From NCBI GenBank assembly GCA_947626315.1, contig CANQRQ010000009.1:1-64000 (forward strand): a stretch of 64,000 nt of DNA, written 5' to 3'. This DNA is from an uncultured Oscillospiraceae bacterium. GTDB lineage: Bacteria; Bacillota; Clostridia; Oscillospirales; Oscillospiraceae. Shown one piece after another: positions 28,600 through 40,481 of this stretch (position 1 is its first letter; each line of letters begins with the position of its first letter). A program made the position numbers and the translations under genes. The notes under the pieces are model-generated. The model was not told the origin of the DNA. It saw only the letters and a list, made by a program, of their open reading frames with translations, and made no database searches.

Positions 28600-29316
28600 A
28601 TGGATCAGAATATCCTCAAGCTCAGGGAATGGGTTTCAGAGAGCGACAACATTGTCTTTTTCGGCGGCGCCGGGGTCAGCACGGAGAGCGGCATCCCGGA
28701 TTTCCGCAGTGTGGACGGGCTGTATAACCAGAAGTGGAAATATCCCCCGGAGACCATTTTGAGCCGCAGCTTTTTTGACCGAAACCCGGAGGAGTATTAC
28801 CGCTTCCACCGGGAAAAGCTGGTGATCGACGGGGTGCAGCCTAACCGGGCCCACCTGCGTCTGGCCCAGCTGGAGGCAGAAGGGAAGCTCAAGGCGGTGG
28901 TGACCCAGAATATCGACGGGCTGCACCAGGCCGCCGGGAGCAAAAACGTCCTGGAGCTGCACGGCAGCATCCTGCGGGCCTACTGCTCCCGCTGCCGCAA
29001 GCGCTATCCGGCGGACCTGATCAACTACGGGGAAGGGGTGCCCCGCTGCGGCTGCGGCGGTGTGATCCGGCCGGACATCGTTTTGTATGAGGAGCCCCTG
29101 GATCAGGACATTCTGACCCGTGCGATCGACTGCATCCGCAAGGCGGAGGTGCTGATCGTGGGCGGCACCTCTCTGAACGTCTACCCGGCGGCGGGCCTGA
29201 TCAACTATTACCGGGGCAATAAACTGGCCTTGGTGAATCTGAGTGCCACGCCCTACGACGGCTACGCGGATCTGGTGATCCACGAGAAGATCGGCGAGGT
29301 GTTCAGTCAGCTATGA
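28600..29316 (+). CDS. cobB: NAD-dependent protein deacylase, SIR2 family
   Basis: FFGGAGVSTESGIPDFRS, VTQNIDGLHQAAGS, ELHGS, CxxC zinc pairs. Confidence 0.95.
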   Translation: MDQNILKLREWVSESDNIVFFGGAGVSTESGIPDFRSVDGLYNQKWKYPPETILSRSFFDRNPEEYYRFHREKLVIDGVQPNRAHLRLAQLEAEGKLKAVVTQNIDGLHQAAGSKNVLELHGSILRAYCSRCRKRYPADLINYGEGVPRCGCGGVIRPDIVLYEEPLDQDILTRAIDCIRKAEVLIVGGTSLNVYPAAGLINYYRGNKLALVNLSATPYDGYADLVIHEKIGEVFSQL

Positions 29317-30035
29317 ATACGACGGAGGTGCTGGGCTTCTCCTTTGTCAGCTCCGGCTTCATGGAAGCGGTGGAGAGCGGCATGCGGGCCATGGAGCGCC
29401 GGGAGGCGGCCTACATTGTCGCCGTAGACTCGGAAAAGCTTCTGGAAGCCCGAAAGAACAAACGCATGGAGGCGGCTGTCCGCGGCGCGGCGCTCCTGCT
29501 GCCGGAGGGCAGCGGCGTTTTGTACGCCTCCCACATTCTGGGCCTGCCTCTGGACCGGCGCATCAGTATGCAGGATTATGCCTCGGCGCTGATGGCGCGC
29601 ATGAGCGAGAAGGGCAGACAGGTGGCCCTGATCGCCCAGGAGGGGCCGGCCGCCGGCCAGGCGGCGGAAAAGATCAGGAGCCGCTATCCGGGGATCGCCG
29701 CTGAAAGCTTCCTCCGGGCCGATTACGACAACAACTGGGAGCTGCTGGACGCGGTAAACGTCTGGGAGCCGGACCTGCTGCTGGTGGGCTTTGGATCCCC
29801 TAAGCAGGAGCTCTGGATGCAGCGGAACCGGGAGTTTGTCCGCGCCGGGCTCATGCTGGGCTTTGGGAAGGAACTGCCTATCCTGGCGGGGCTTGTCCCG
29901 CCCGTCCCGCAGAAATGGCGGGAGGGCGGCACGGAATGGGTCTACCGGATGCTCAAGGAGCCCCGGGGCCTGCTGCGCACGGTGAAAAATTCCGGCGTGG
30001 TGCTGGCCGCTGTGAAGAAGCGGCTTATTGGATAA
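29313..30035 (+). CDS. WecG/TagA/CpsF family glycosyltransferase
   Basis: LLPEGSGVLYASHILGLPLDRRI, LLVGFGSPKQELWM. Confidence 0.92.
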   Translation: MNTTEVLGFSFVSSGFMEAVESGMRAMERREAAYIVAVDSEKLLEARKNKRMEAAVRGAALLLPEGSGVLYASHILGLPLDRRISMQDYASALMARMSEKGRQVALIAQEGPAAGQAAEKIRSRYPGIAAESFLRADYDNNWELLDAVNVWEPDLLLVGFGSPKQELWMQRNREFVRAGLMLGFGKELPILAGLVPPVPQKWREGGTEWVYRMLKEPRGLLRTVKNSGVVLAAVKKRLIG

Positions 30036-30069
30036 GGAGCTGGAGAAGATCCGGCGGAACGGAGATCGC

Positions 30070-30744
30070 ATGGGGCAAGGAAAGCTGATCGTACTGGAAG
30101 GCATTGACGGCAGCGGGAAATCCTCCCAGTACCGCCGTCTGTGCAAACGAATGGAAAACGACGGAATCGCTTATAATCATATTGTTTTCCCCCGCTATGA
30201 CAAGGAGAGCAGCGCGCTGATCCGGCTGTATCTGTCCGGCCGCTTCGGGCCGAATCCGGGGGATGTGAACCCCTACGCCGCCTCCACCTTTTACGCGGTG
30301 GACCGCTTTGCCTCCTATAAGGAGGACTGGGGCGAGACCTATGAGGCCGGGGGGCTGTTTCTGGCGGACCGGTACACCACCTCCAACGCGGTGCACCAGG
30401 GCTCCAAGCTGCCGGAGGCGGAACAGCCTGGCTTCTTCCAGTGGCTTTCTGACCTGGAGTACGGCAAGATGGGCCTGCCGGAGCCGGATCTGGTGCTCTA
30501 TCTGGAGGTGGATCTGCCCACCTCGCTGGAGCGTATGCGGCGGCGGCAGAGCGCGAACGGCAGCACTGGGGACATCCATGAGAAGGACGCGGACTATCTG
30601 CGCCGCTGCCTCAGCACGGCGGACCGGGCGGCGGAGTATTACGGCTGGCTTCGGATCCCGTTCCAGAAAAACGGCGTGGAGCTGGATACAGATGAGAAAA
30701 ACAAGGAGATTTACCGCCTGATCCGGGAGCGTCTGGGCCTGTAA
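30070..30744 (+). CDS. tmk: Thymidylate kinase
   Basis: LIVLEGIDGSGKSSQYRRL P-loop, FLADRYTTSN. Confidence 0.9.
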   Translation: MGQGKLIVLEGIDGSGKSSQYRRLCKRMENDGIAYNHIVFPRYDKESSALIRLYLSGRFGPNPGDVNPYAASTFYAVDRFASYKEDWGETYEAGGLFLADRYTTSNAVHQGSKLPEAEQPGFFQWLSDLEYGKMGLPEPDLVLYLEVDLPTSLERMRRRQSANGSTGDIHEKDADYLRRCLSTADRAAEYYGWLRIPFQKNGVELDTDEKNKEIYRLIRERLGL

Positions 30745-30788
30745 GAGGAAACTTTTCCCGCTCTTCATCGTCTTAGTTCGTAAAGAAG

Positions 30789-30876
30789 GGGGCGGCTTAC
30801 GCCGCCCCGGGAATTGTAGACAAATGAAGCGTGTCGGCTTTGTCGACACGCTCAGGGGCGGCAAAAGCCGCCCCGG
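30789..30876. repeat. Palindrome cluster related to the composite intergenic repeat
   Basis: GGGGCGGC hairpins flank TTGTAGACAAATGAA + GCGTGTCG…CGACACGC hairpin, also found at 41601-41623. Confidence 0.7.
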
Positions 30877-30883
30877 GATGCCG

Positions 30884-31024
30884 TCAGTTGCAGCCGCAGC
30901 CGCAGCCGTTGTTGTTATTGTCGCAGCCACAGCCGCAGCCGCAGTTATTGCCGCCGAAGCCGAAGAGCAGGATGATCAGGATGATGATCCAGAGGGTGCT
31001 ATTGTTACAACCGTTGCAAAACAT
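30884..31024 (-). CDS. 46-aa high-cysteine single-TM mini-protein
   Basis: Not in the ORF track: MFCNGCNNSTLWIIILIILLFGFGGNNCGCGCGCDNNNNGCGCGCN*; SD-like GGAGAAAGGG upstream. Confidence 0.75.
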   Translation of the reverse strand: MFCNGCNNSTLWIIILIILLFGFGGNNCGCGCGCDNNNNGCGCGCN

Positions 31025-31079
31025 AATGTTCCCTTTCTCCGCGCTTTGTTATTATCCTTTGCCGCCCCGCGGAAAAGGC

Positions 31080-31179
31080 GGACCGAGGGCTTTCTCGGAT
31101 GCTCGGGCAGGGTAGGGTTTCCTCACCGCTCGTGCCATCTTATGCAGGCGCCGACCGGGCTGCTACACGCCCTCGGCCT
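31080..31179. other. Candidate structured RNA region, strand undetermined
   Basis: GGACCGAGGGC (31080-31090) pairs with GCCCTCGGCC (31169-31178), closing a GC-rich ~100-nt segment without a convincing ORF. Confidence 0.3.
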
Positions 31180-31217
31180 GAAAATCACAGGGCACGCAGG
31201 TGCCAAGGAGGTCAGCT

Positions 31218-32561
31218 ATGGCTGAAGATCTGGACAAAATAAACGAGATATTCCGCGCAAGCGATGGAAAGGCCGGCGAACAGAAGGACGCCGCCCAGGC
31301 GTCTCCGGCAGAAAAGCAGAAGCGCCGCTTCGGCAAAAGCGCCTCCGCCAAGGCGGAGGAGAATCCCCGGGGGGAGGAGCCGGACAGCACGGAGGAAGCT
31401 CCCGCCGGAGACGGGACTTCTGAGAGGGATTACCGCCCGATCCGCCAGAACCGTGGCTACCGCTCCGGCTGCATGGGCGGGCTGATGTACGCCGTCTTTC
31501 TGATCTGCGTCAGCGTAGTCCTGGCCTGCGTGGCCTGGATGGCCGCCAGCGACATGCTCTCCCTGAATAAGGAGAGCTTCACCGCCAATGTGGTTCTGCC
31601 GGCGGAGATCTTCAGCTCCAAAACGGTGGACACCTTTGACGAGGACGGCAACAAAACCGGCACGGAGCGGGTCACCACCGCGGACATTTCCTATGTGGCG
31701 GACCAGTTGAAAGAGGCGGGGCTGATCGAGTACAAGTGGCTGTTCGAGGCCTTCGGCCGTTTTAACCACGCGGACACAAAAATCAATCCCGGCGAATATG
31801 AGCTCAAATCCAGCTATGACTACCGGGCGCTGATCAACCACATGCGTTCCGGGTCCGATTCGGCCCTGACGGTTGACGTGACCTTCCCGGAGGGCTTCAG
31901 CCTGTATCAGATCTTCCAGCGCCTGGAGGAAAAGGGCGTCGCGGACTTTGACGCGCTGGAGGATTCCGCCGCCAACGACAAGTATAACTACAGCTTTATC
32001 GAGCGGGGCGAGACGGGGCAGGCCTCCGATCTGGAGGGCTTCCTGTTCCCGGACACCTATCAGTTCTATGTGGACATGGAGCCGTCCAGCGCCATCAACA
32101 AGTTCCTCACCACCTTCTACAACAAGCTGGACGCGGACCTGATCAACCAGGCCCAGAACCTGAACCTGTCGATCCGGCAGGTGGTGACCATCGCCTCCCT
32201 GATCGAGAAGGAGGCTGCCAACGACGGCGAGCGGGCCCTGATCGCCTCCGTTATCTACAACCGCATGAACGCAGGGATGCCTCTGGGCATTGACGCCTCT
32301 ATCCTCTACGTCCATCCGGAGCACGAGGGAGCGCCGACGGCGGAGATGCTGGCGGAGGACAGCCCGTACAACACCCGGCTATATACCGGCCTGCCGCCCA
32401 CGCCGATCTGCAACCCGGGCATGGCGTCCATCACTGCGGCGCTGAACCCGGAATCCAGCAACTATTATTATTACGCCCTGGACACCGCCACCGGCGAGCA
32501 CCGCTTCTTCACCAACGCCGGCGAGCATGAGGCCTTTGTCGCCACCCAGAATTATGGCTGA
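31218..32561 (+). CDS. mltG: Endolytic murein transglycosylase MltG (YceG-like)
   Basis: LEGFLFPDTYQFY…TIASLIEKEAANDGERALIASVIYNRMNAGMPLGIDASI. Confidence 0.95.
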   Translation: MAEDLDKINEIFRASDGKAGEQKDAAQASPAEKQKRRFGKSASAKAEENPRGEEPDSTEEAPAGDGTSERDYRPIRQNRGYRSGCMGGLMYAVFLICVSVVLACVAWMAASDMLSLNKESFTANVVLPAEIFSSKTVDTFDEDGNKTGTERVTTADISYVADQLKEAGLIEYKWLFEAFGRFNHADTKINPGEYELKSSYDYRALINHMRSGSDSALTVDVTFPEGFSLYQIFQRLEEKGVADFDALEDSAANDKYNYSFIERGETGQASDLEGFLFPDTYQFYVDMEPSSAINKFLTTFYNKLDADLINQAQNLNLSIRQVVTIASLIEKEAANDGERALIASVIYNRMNAGMPLGIDASILYVHPEHEGAPTAEMLAEDSPYNTRLYTGLPPTPICNPGMASITAALNPESSNYYYYALDTATGEHRFFTNAGEHEAFVATQNYG

Positions 32562-33756
32562 GCGTTTTGAACTGCTCTCGCCGGCCGGAGATATGGAGCG
32601 CCTGCATATGGCGCTCCATTACGGCGCGGACGCAGTCTATCTGGCCGGGCGGCGCTTCGGTATGCGCTCCGCCGCCGCCAACTTCAGCGACGATGAGCTT
32701 CGGGAAGGGGTCGCTGCCGCCCACGAAAAGGGGGCAAAGGTCTACGTGACCTGCAACACCCTACCCCGGGAGGACGAACTGGCGCTTCTGCCGGACTATC
32801 TGTCCTTTCTGCGGGAGGCGGGCGCGGACGGGATCATCGCCGCGGACCTGGGCGTGCTGAACCTGGCCAAGCGCTGGGCCCCAGGGCTCAGCCTGCATGT
32901 GAGCACCCAGTTCGGCGTCACCAACAGCGCGGCCGCCTCGGCGCTCTATGAGCTGGGGGCGGATACGGTGGTGCTGGCCCGGGAGCTGCCCCTGGAGGAG
33001 ATCCGGAAGATCCGGGCCAATACGCCGCCGGAGCTCCGGCTGGAGGCCTTTGTTCACGGAGCCATGTGCGTGTCCTTCTCCGGGCGCTGCCTGCTGTCCA
33101 ACTACATGACCGGCCGGGACGCCAACCGGGGCCAGTGCGCCCAGCCCTGCCGTTGGAAATATCATCTGGTGGAGGAGCGGCGGCCCGGACAGTATTTTGA
33201 GATCAGCGAGGACGGGGGCACCCACATTCTGAACGCCCAGGACCTGTGCATGATCGAGCATATCCCGGCGCTGATGGAGGCCGGCATCAGCAGCTTTAAG
33301 ATCGAGGGCCGGATGAAATCCGCCTATTACACCGCCGCCGTCACCAACGCCTACCGGCAGGCGATCAACGCCGCCATGGAGGGGCGGCCGCTGGACAGGC
33401 TCTGGGTGGAGGAGACGGAGAAGGTGAGTCACCGGCCCTACTCCACCGGCTTTTACCTTGGTACGCCGGGGGAGCACTATCCGGGGGGCTATATTTCCCC
33501 CACCGATGTGGCCGCCGTGGTGGAGAGCTGCGACGAAGAGGGGAACGCGCTGCTCACCCAGCGGAACAAGTTCTGCGAGGGGGACGTGCTGGAGCTTCTG
33601 CTGCCCGGCCAGGCGCCGGTGGCCTTTTCCGTGCGCGAGATGTATAACGGGGAAGGGGAACGGATCAAGGACACCCGGCACGCCATGATGGAGATCCGCC
33701 TGCGGCTGCCGGTTTACGCCCCGCGGTACACGGTGCTGCGGAAAAACCGGGCTTGA
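32554..33756 (+). CDS. Peptidase U32 family protein
   Basis: ELLSPAGDMERLHMALHYGADAVYLAGRRFGMR…MCVSFSGRCLLSNYMTGRDANRGQCAQPCRWKY. Confidence 0.95.
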   Translation: MAERFELLSPAGDMERLHMALHYGADAVYLAGRRFGMRSAAANFSDDELREGVAAAHEKGAKVYVTCNTLPREDELALLPDYLSFLREAGADGIIAADLGVLNLAKRWAPGLSLHVSTQFGVTNSAAASALYELGADTVVLARELPLEEIRKIRANTPPELRLEAFVHGAMCVSFSGRCLLSNYMTGRDANRGQCAQPCRWKYHLVEERRPGQYFEISEDGGTHILNAQDLCMIEHIPALMEAGISSFKIEGRMKSAYYTAAVTNAYRQAINAAMEGRPLDRLWVEETEKVSHRPYSTGFYLGTPGEHYPGGYISPTDVAAVVESCDEEGNALLTQRNKFCEGDVLELLLPGQAPVAFSVREMYNGEGERIKDTRHAMMEIRLRLPVYAPRYTVLRKNRA

Positions 33757-34021
33757 CAAAACCGGGGCGTATGGTAGAATAACCGATAGCTGCATATCAT
33801 GTTGGCAATGACGAAAAGAACCGGGACAGAGGCATTTCAGAGAGGGGCCGGGCGCTGCGAGACCCCATGCCGGAGCCCGGCGGCCGTTTCTGAGCCATCC
33901 CGGGAGACCGGGACGCAAGCCTGCGTTAAAGGCGCTTGAGAAGCCGCCCGCCGGGTGGCAAATCAGGGTGGTACCGCGAATTGACCTTCGCCCCTGTGCA
34001 GGGGCGGAGGACTATTTTTTT
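33753..34021 (+). ncRNA. T-box leader (alanine) with promoter and terminator, upstream of alaS
   Basis: TTGACA-N16-TAGAAT; AGGGTGGTACCGCG (33965-33978); CGCCCCTGTGCAGGGGCG hairpin followed by a T run. Confidence 0.93.
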
Positions 34022-34031
34022 GGAGGAAAAG

Positions 34032-36695
<2,664 letters not shown>

Positions 36696-36746
36696 TAATG
36701 ATGATCGCATAGCGAAAACAATATAAACAAAGAAGGAGAAACCTTT

Positions 36747-37091
36747 ATGAAAGACGACTGCCTGTTCTGCAAAATTATAGCCGGGGAAATTCCCTCCGCC
36801 AAGGTCTACGAGGATGAAGATGTGTTTGCCTTCCGGGATATCAATCCCCAGGCCCCGGTGCACATCCTGGTGGTGCCGAAGGAGCACATCTGCTGCGCCC
36901 GGGCCATCGACGGGAGCAACTCCCATGTGGTGGCCAAGTGCTTCGAGGCAATCGCGAAGATCGCCAAGGCCGAGGGGCTGGAAAACGGCTACCGGGTGAT
37001 CAACAACTGCGGGGAGGACGGCGGCCAGTCCGTTATGCACCTGCATTTTCACCTGGTGGGCGGCGTAAAGCTCTCTGAGAAGATTCTGTAA
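36747..37091 (+). CDS. HIT family protein (HinT-like)
   Basis: DCLFCKIIAGEIPS…QSVMHLHFHLVGG. Confidence 0.95.
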   Translation: MKDDCLFCKIIAGEIPSAKVYEDEDVFAFRDINPQAPVHILVVPKEHICCARAIDGSNSHVVAKCFEAIAKIAKAEGLENGYRVINNCGEDGGQSVMHLHFHLVGGVKLSEKIL

Positions 37092-37146
37092 CGGCGTGCT
37101 CCCGGAGCGGCCGCTCCGGGACTGCGGAACAAAAACAGGGTTGTAG

Positions 37147-39420
37147 GTGAAAGCGGTGCGAAAGCTGGCGACCGCATGCCTGGCGTTTTCCGCGGCGGTG
37201 TTTGCCTCGAACTATATCCTGCCTGTCACCTGGCTTCCGCCCGGCGCCGTCCTCTGCGCGGCGCTGGGCGTGGGCCTGGTTTTCATGCGCAGAAAGTGGC
37301 TGCGGGGCCTCATCATCTCGCTCCTGGCCTTCAGCGCCGGTCTGCTCTGCTTCTATGGCCACTATCAGCGGACCAGCCTTCCGGCCTCCCGGCTGGACGG
37401 CGTGACGGCGGAGGTCTCCGGCCGGTTGCTGGAGTATCCCCAGGTCTATGAGGACTACTGCCGGGCGCGCATTGCCCTTCAGACGGAGGGCATGCCTCGG
37501 CTTGACGCAGTGGTTTACGATTCCGGCGGCACATTGCAGGATGGCGTGCCAGGGCAAACGCTCTCCTTCACGGCCCGGATCACCCCGGCCGACCGGCGGT
37601 ACGGCGAGCCCTATGACTACTACAACGCCAAAGACATCTATCTGACCTTGAATACCCGCTCCGACGTGGTCTTTTCCGGCGAGGGCGGCGGGCTTTCCAC
37701 CCTGCCGGTACGGCTGGCCCGGCTGATCACGGATAAGATCCGGGAGATCTGCCCGGAGGACACGGCAGAGTTTACGGTTTCGTTGCTGCTGGGGGACAAG
37801 AGCAGGCTGTATGAACAGGAGGGGCTGTACCTGGCCCTGAGCCGGGCGGGGCTGATGCATGTAGTGGCAGTCTCCGGCATGCACATTGCCTTCCTGGTCA
37901 GTCTGCTGCAGCTGTTGCTGGGCCGGACAAGGCGGAGCTCTCTGTTTTGCATTGCCCTGGTTTGGCTCTTTGTGCTGACGGCGGGCGCGAGCCCTTCCGC
38001 GGTCCGGGCCGGGGTCATGCAGAGCTTGCTGCTTCTGGCGCCGGTGCTGGACCGGGAAAATGACGCCGTCACCTCCCTCTCCTTTGCCCTGGGCCTGCTG
38101 CTGCTTACTAATCCCTACGCCGCGGCAAGCGTCAGCCTGCAGCTTTCCTTTGCAGCTATGGCGGGCCTGTACGGCCTCTCCGGCCGGATCAGCGCCGCGC
38201 TGCTGGCGGCGCTGCCGGAGGGGAGAGCCAGGACTTTTTTGCGGCGGCCGGTCGAAATCGTGGGCAGCTCTCTGAGCGTGATGGCCTTTACTGTCCCGCT
38301 GACGGCGCTGCATTTCGGCACCGTGTCCGTTCTGGCCCCGCTGACCAACTGCCTCTGTCTCTGGCTTGTCTCTATTTGTTTTTGCGGCGGCATTCTGTCC
38401 TGCGCCCTCGCGGCTCTTTTTCCAGCGGCGGGGATCTGCGCGGCCTGGCTTCTGGCCTGGCCGGCCCGGGCCATCTTTTTGGCCTCCCGGCTGATCTCCG
38501 CCCTGCCCTTTGCCACCCTGTATATGCAGGATCACTTTGTCGCCTGGTGGCTGCTCTTGTGCTACGGCCTGGTCTGCGTCGCCGTATGCAGCCGTGCGGG
38601 CGTCCGTTTCAAGATCCTGCTGCCGGCGCTGCTCTCCGTCGCGGTTTTGGCCGTCAACCTGGAGGCTATGAAGCTCAGCTATGCCGCCGGGCGGGGCGTG
38701 ATCTCTGTGCTGGATGTGGGGCAGGGGCAGTGCATCAGCGTCTTTTCCGGGGACCGGACCTTGCTGATCGACTGCGGCGGCCTGAACACGGCGGACAACG
38801 CGGGAGAGACTGCCGGGGCCTATCTGACCAGCCGGGGGCGGCCCTGCGTGGACGTCCTGCTGCTGACTCATCTCCACGCCGACCACGCCAACGGCGTCAC
38901 CATGCTGATGGAGATGGCGGAAGTAAAGCAGCTGTACATACCGGCCAACTGCAGCGATGACGACGGGCTGCTCCCGAAGATCCTGGAGAGCGCTGAAAGG
39001 CACGGCACAGAGGTGCAGACCGTCAGCGAGGACGAGCTTCTGCGCCTGGACGGCATCACGGCGCAGCTGTACGCGCCCGGAGAGGCCGGGGAAGTCAACG
39101 AGCGCTGCGTCATGACCAAGGTCTCTCTGGGCGATTACGACATGCTTGTGACTGCCGACTCCTCCAAGACCGTGGAGCGGGCATTGATTGAAAGTCATCC
39201 CGTCAGGGACGTGGAGCTCCTGATCGCCGGGCATCATGGCTCCCGCAACGCCTGCTGCGGGGAGCTGCTGGGCAGTATCGGGGCGGACACGGCGGTTATC
39301 AGCGTGGGCTACAACAGCTTCGGCCACCCCACTTATGAGACGCTGGAGAGGCTGGCGGCTTACGGCTATCAGATTTACAGAACGGATCTGAACGGGACCG
39401 TGGAATTTCGGATAGGGTAA
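37147..39420 (+). CDS. comEC: DNA internalization-related competence protein ComEC/Rec2
   Basis: Competence TM domain (GLMHVVAVSGMHIAFL) and metallo-beta-lactamase domain (LLLTHLHADHANG). Confidence 0.93.
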   Translation: MKAVRKLATACLAFSAAVFASNYILPVTWLPPGAVLCAALGVGLVFMRRKWLRGLIISLLAFSAGLLCFYGHYQRTSLPASRLDGVTAEVSGRLLEYPQVYEDYCRARIALQTEGMPRLDAVVYDSGGTLQDGVPGQTLSFTARITPADRRYGEPYDYYNAKDIYLTLNTRSDVVFSGEGGGLSTLPVRLARLITDKIREICPEDTAEFTVSLLLGDKSRLYEQEGLYLALSRAGLMHVVAVSGMHIAFLVSLLQLLLGRTRRSSLFCIALVWLFVLTAGASPSAVRAGVMQSLLLLAPVLDRENDAVTSLSFALGLLLLTNPYAAASVSLQLSFAAMAGLYGLSGRISAALLAALPEGRARTFLRRPVEIVGSSLSVMAFTVPLTALHFGTVSVLAPLTNCLCLWLVSICFCGGILSCALAALFPAAGICAAWLLAWPARAIFLASRLISALPFATLYMQDHFVAWWLLLCYGLVCVAVCSRAGVRFKILLPALLSVAVLAVNLEAMKLSYAAGRGVISVLDVGQGQCISVFSGDRTLLIDCGGLNTADNAGETAGAYLTSRGRPCVDVLLLTHLHADHANGVTMLMEMAEVKQLYIPANCSDDDGLLPKILESAERHGTEVQTVSEDELLRLDGITAQLYAPGEAGEVNERCVMTKVSLGDYDMLVTADSSKTVERALIESHPVRDVELLIAGHHGSRNACCGELLGSIGADTAVISVGYNSFGHPTYETLERLAAYGYQIYRTDLNGTVEFRIG

Positions 39421-39425
39421 ACGAA

Positions 39426-40481
39426 ATGGCAAAGAAAAAGGCAAAAACCGAAGAAAAGCTGAACTACGCCGCGGAGCTTCGCCGTCTGAAGGAGGAGGGG
39501 CCAAAGCCGCTGTACCTGCTCTGGGGGCCGGAGGACTATCTGCGGGAGCAGTATCTGCTCCAGCTGAAAAAGATCTGCCTCCCGGAGGGGGAGGACAGCT
39601 TCAGCTATAAGCGGCTTGACGGCCCGGAGCTGGACCCGGACGAGCTGCAGCTGGCGGTGGACGCCATGCCCTTTTTGACCGAGCGCAGCTTTGTGGAGCT
39701 GCGGGACGTGGAGCTGAACAGCCTGAAGGAGCCGGAGAAAATTCTGGACGTTCTGTCCGATATTCCCGATACCTGCACGGTGGCCTTTGTCCAGGGGCCG
39801 CAATATGAGCCGGACGGGCGGCTGCGGCTCACGAAAGGGCTCCGTGGCCTGGCGGTGGAGCTGAAATTTACCCAGCAGTCCCAGAGCCTGCTGGTCAACT
39901 GGATCAGCCGCCGCTTTGCCGACGCCGGAAAGAGCATCAGCATGGAGGCGGCGGAGCGGCTGATCTTCGTCAGCGGCGACTTGATGAACGGGCTGATCCC
40001 GGAGATCGAAAAGCTGGCCGCCTATGCCAAAGGCAGCAAAATAACGGTGGAGGACGTGGACGCGGTGGCGCACCACGTACCGGAGGCCGTGATCTTTGAG
40101 ATGACGGATTACATCGCGCAGAAGAAGCACAACAGCGCCCTGGCGGTCCTGGCCGAGCTCCTGGCGGATAAGGACAACGAGCCCATCGCCATGCTGGCCG
40201 CCCTGGGGAACCAGATGCGCAAGCTCTACGCGGCCCGGCTGGCCCTGGAGCAGGGCCTGGGACGGGACTTCGTGATGGAATCCTGTTCCGTGCGATACCC
40301 CAACATCGCCATCATGCTGCTCAACTCCGCCCGTGGCTTCACGCTGCCCCAGCTGAAACGGGCGGTGGAGCTCTGTGCGGAGACGGATTACAGGATCAAA
40401 AGCAGCGGTCAGAAGGACCGGGAGCTGCTGACGGAGGCCGTGCTGCGGATCGCGGCGGGGGAGACGGATGCACAGAGTTAA
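39426..40481 (+). CDS. holA: DNA polymerase III subunit delta
   Basis: LYLLWGPEDYLREQYLLQL…ELCAETDYRIKSSGQKDRELLTEAVLRIA. Confidence 0.9.
   Translation: MAKKKAKTEEKLNYAAELRRLKEEGPKPLYLLWGPEDYLREQYLLQLKKICLPEGEDSFSYKRLDGPELDPDELQLAVDAMPFLTERSFVELRDVELNSLKEPEKILDVLSDIPDTCTVAFVQGPQYEPDGRLRLTKGLRGLAVELKFTQQSQSLLVNWISRRFADAGKSISMEAAERLIFVSGDLMNGLIPEIEKLAAYAKGSKITVEDVDAVAHHVPEAVIFEMTDYIAQKKHNSALAVLAELLADKDNEPIAMLAALGNQMRKLYAARLALEQGLGRDFVMESCSVRYPNIAIMLLNSARGFTLPQLKRAVELCAETDYRIKSSGQKDRELLTEAVLRIAAGETDAQS

Noticed and set aside
30824-31225. Plus-strand ORF rich in Ala/Val (MKRVGFVDTLRGGKSRPGMPSVAAAAAAVVV…)
   Set aside because: Antisense of the Cys/Gly mini-protein gene; the poly-Ala run is the complement of the GGC/TGC codons.
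37033-39504. 823-aa minus-strand ORF over comEC (similar long antisense ORFs at 3219-4943, 16081-18240, 21917-23557, 23540-25885, 42313-44730 and 50219-52282)
   Set aside because: Antisense shadows of confidently identified genes; low-complexity Arg/Gly/Pro/His- or Val/Leu-rich composition expected from high-GC third-position bias.
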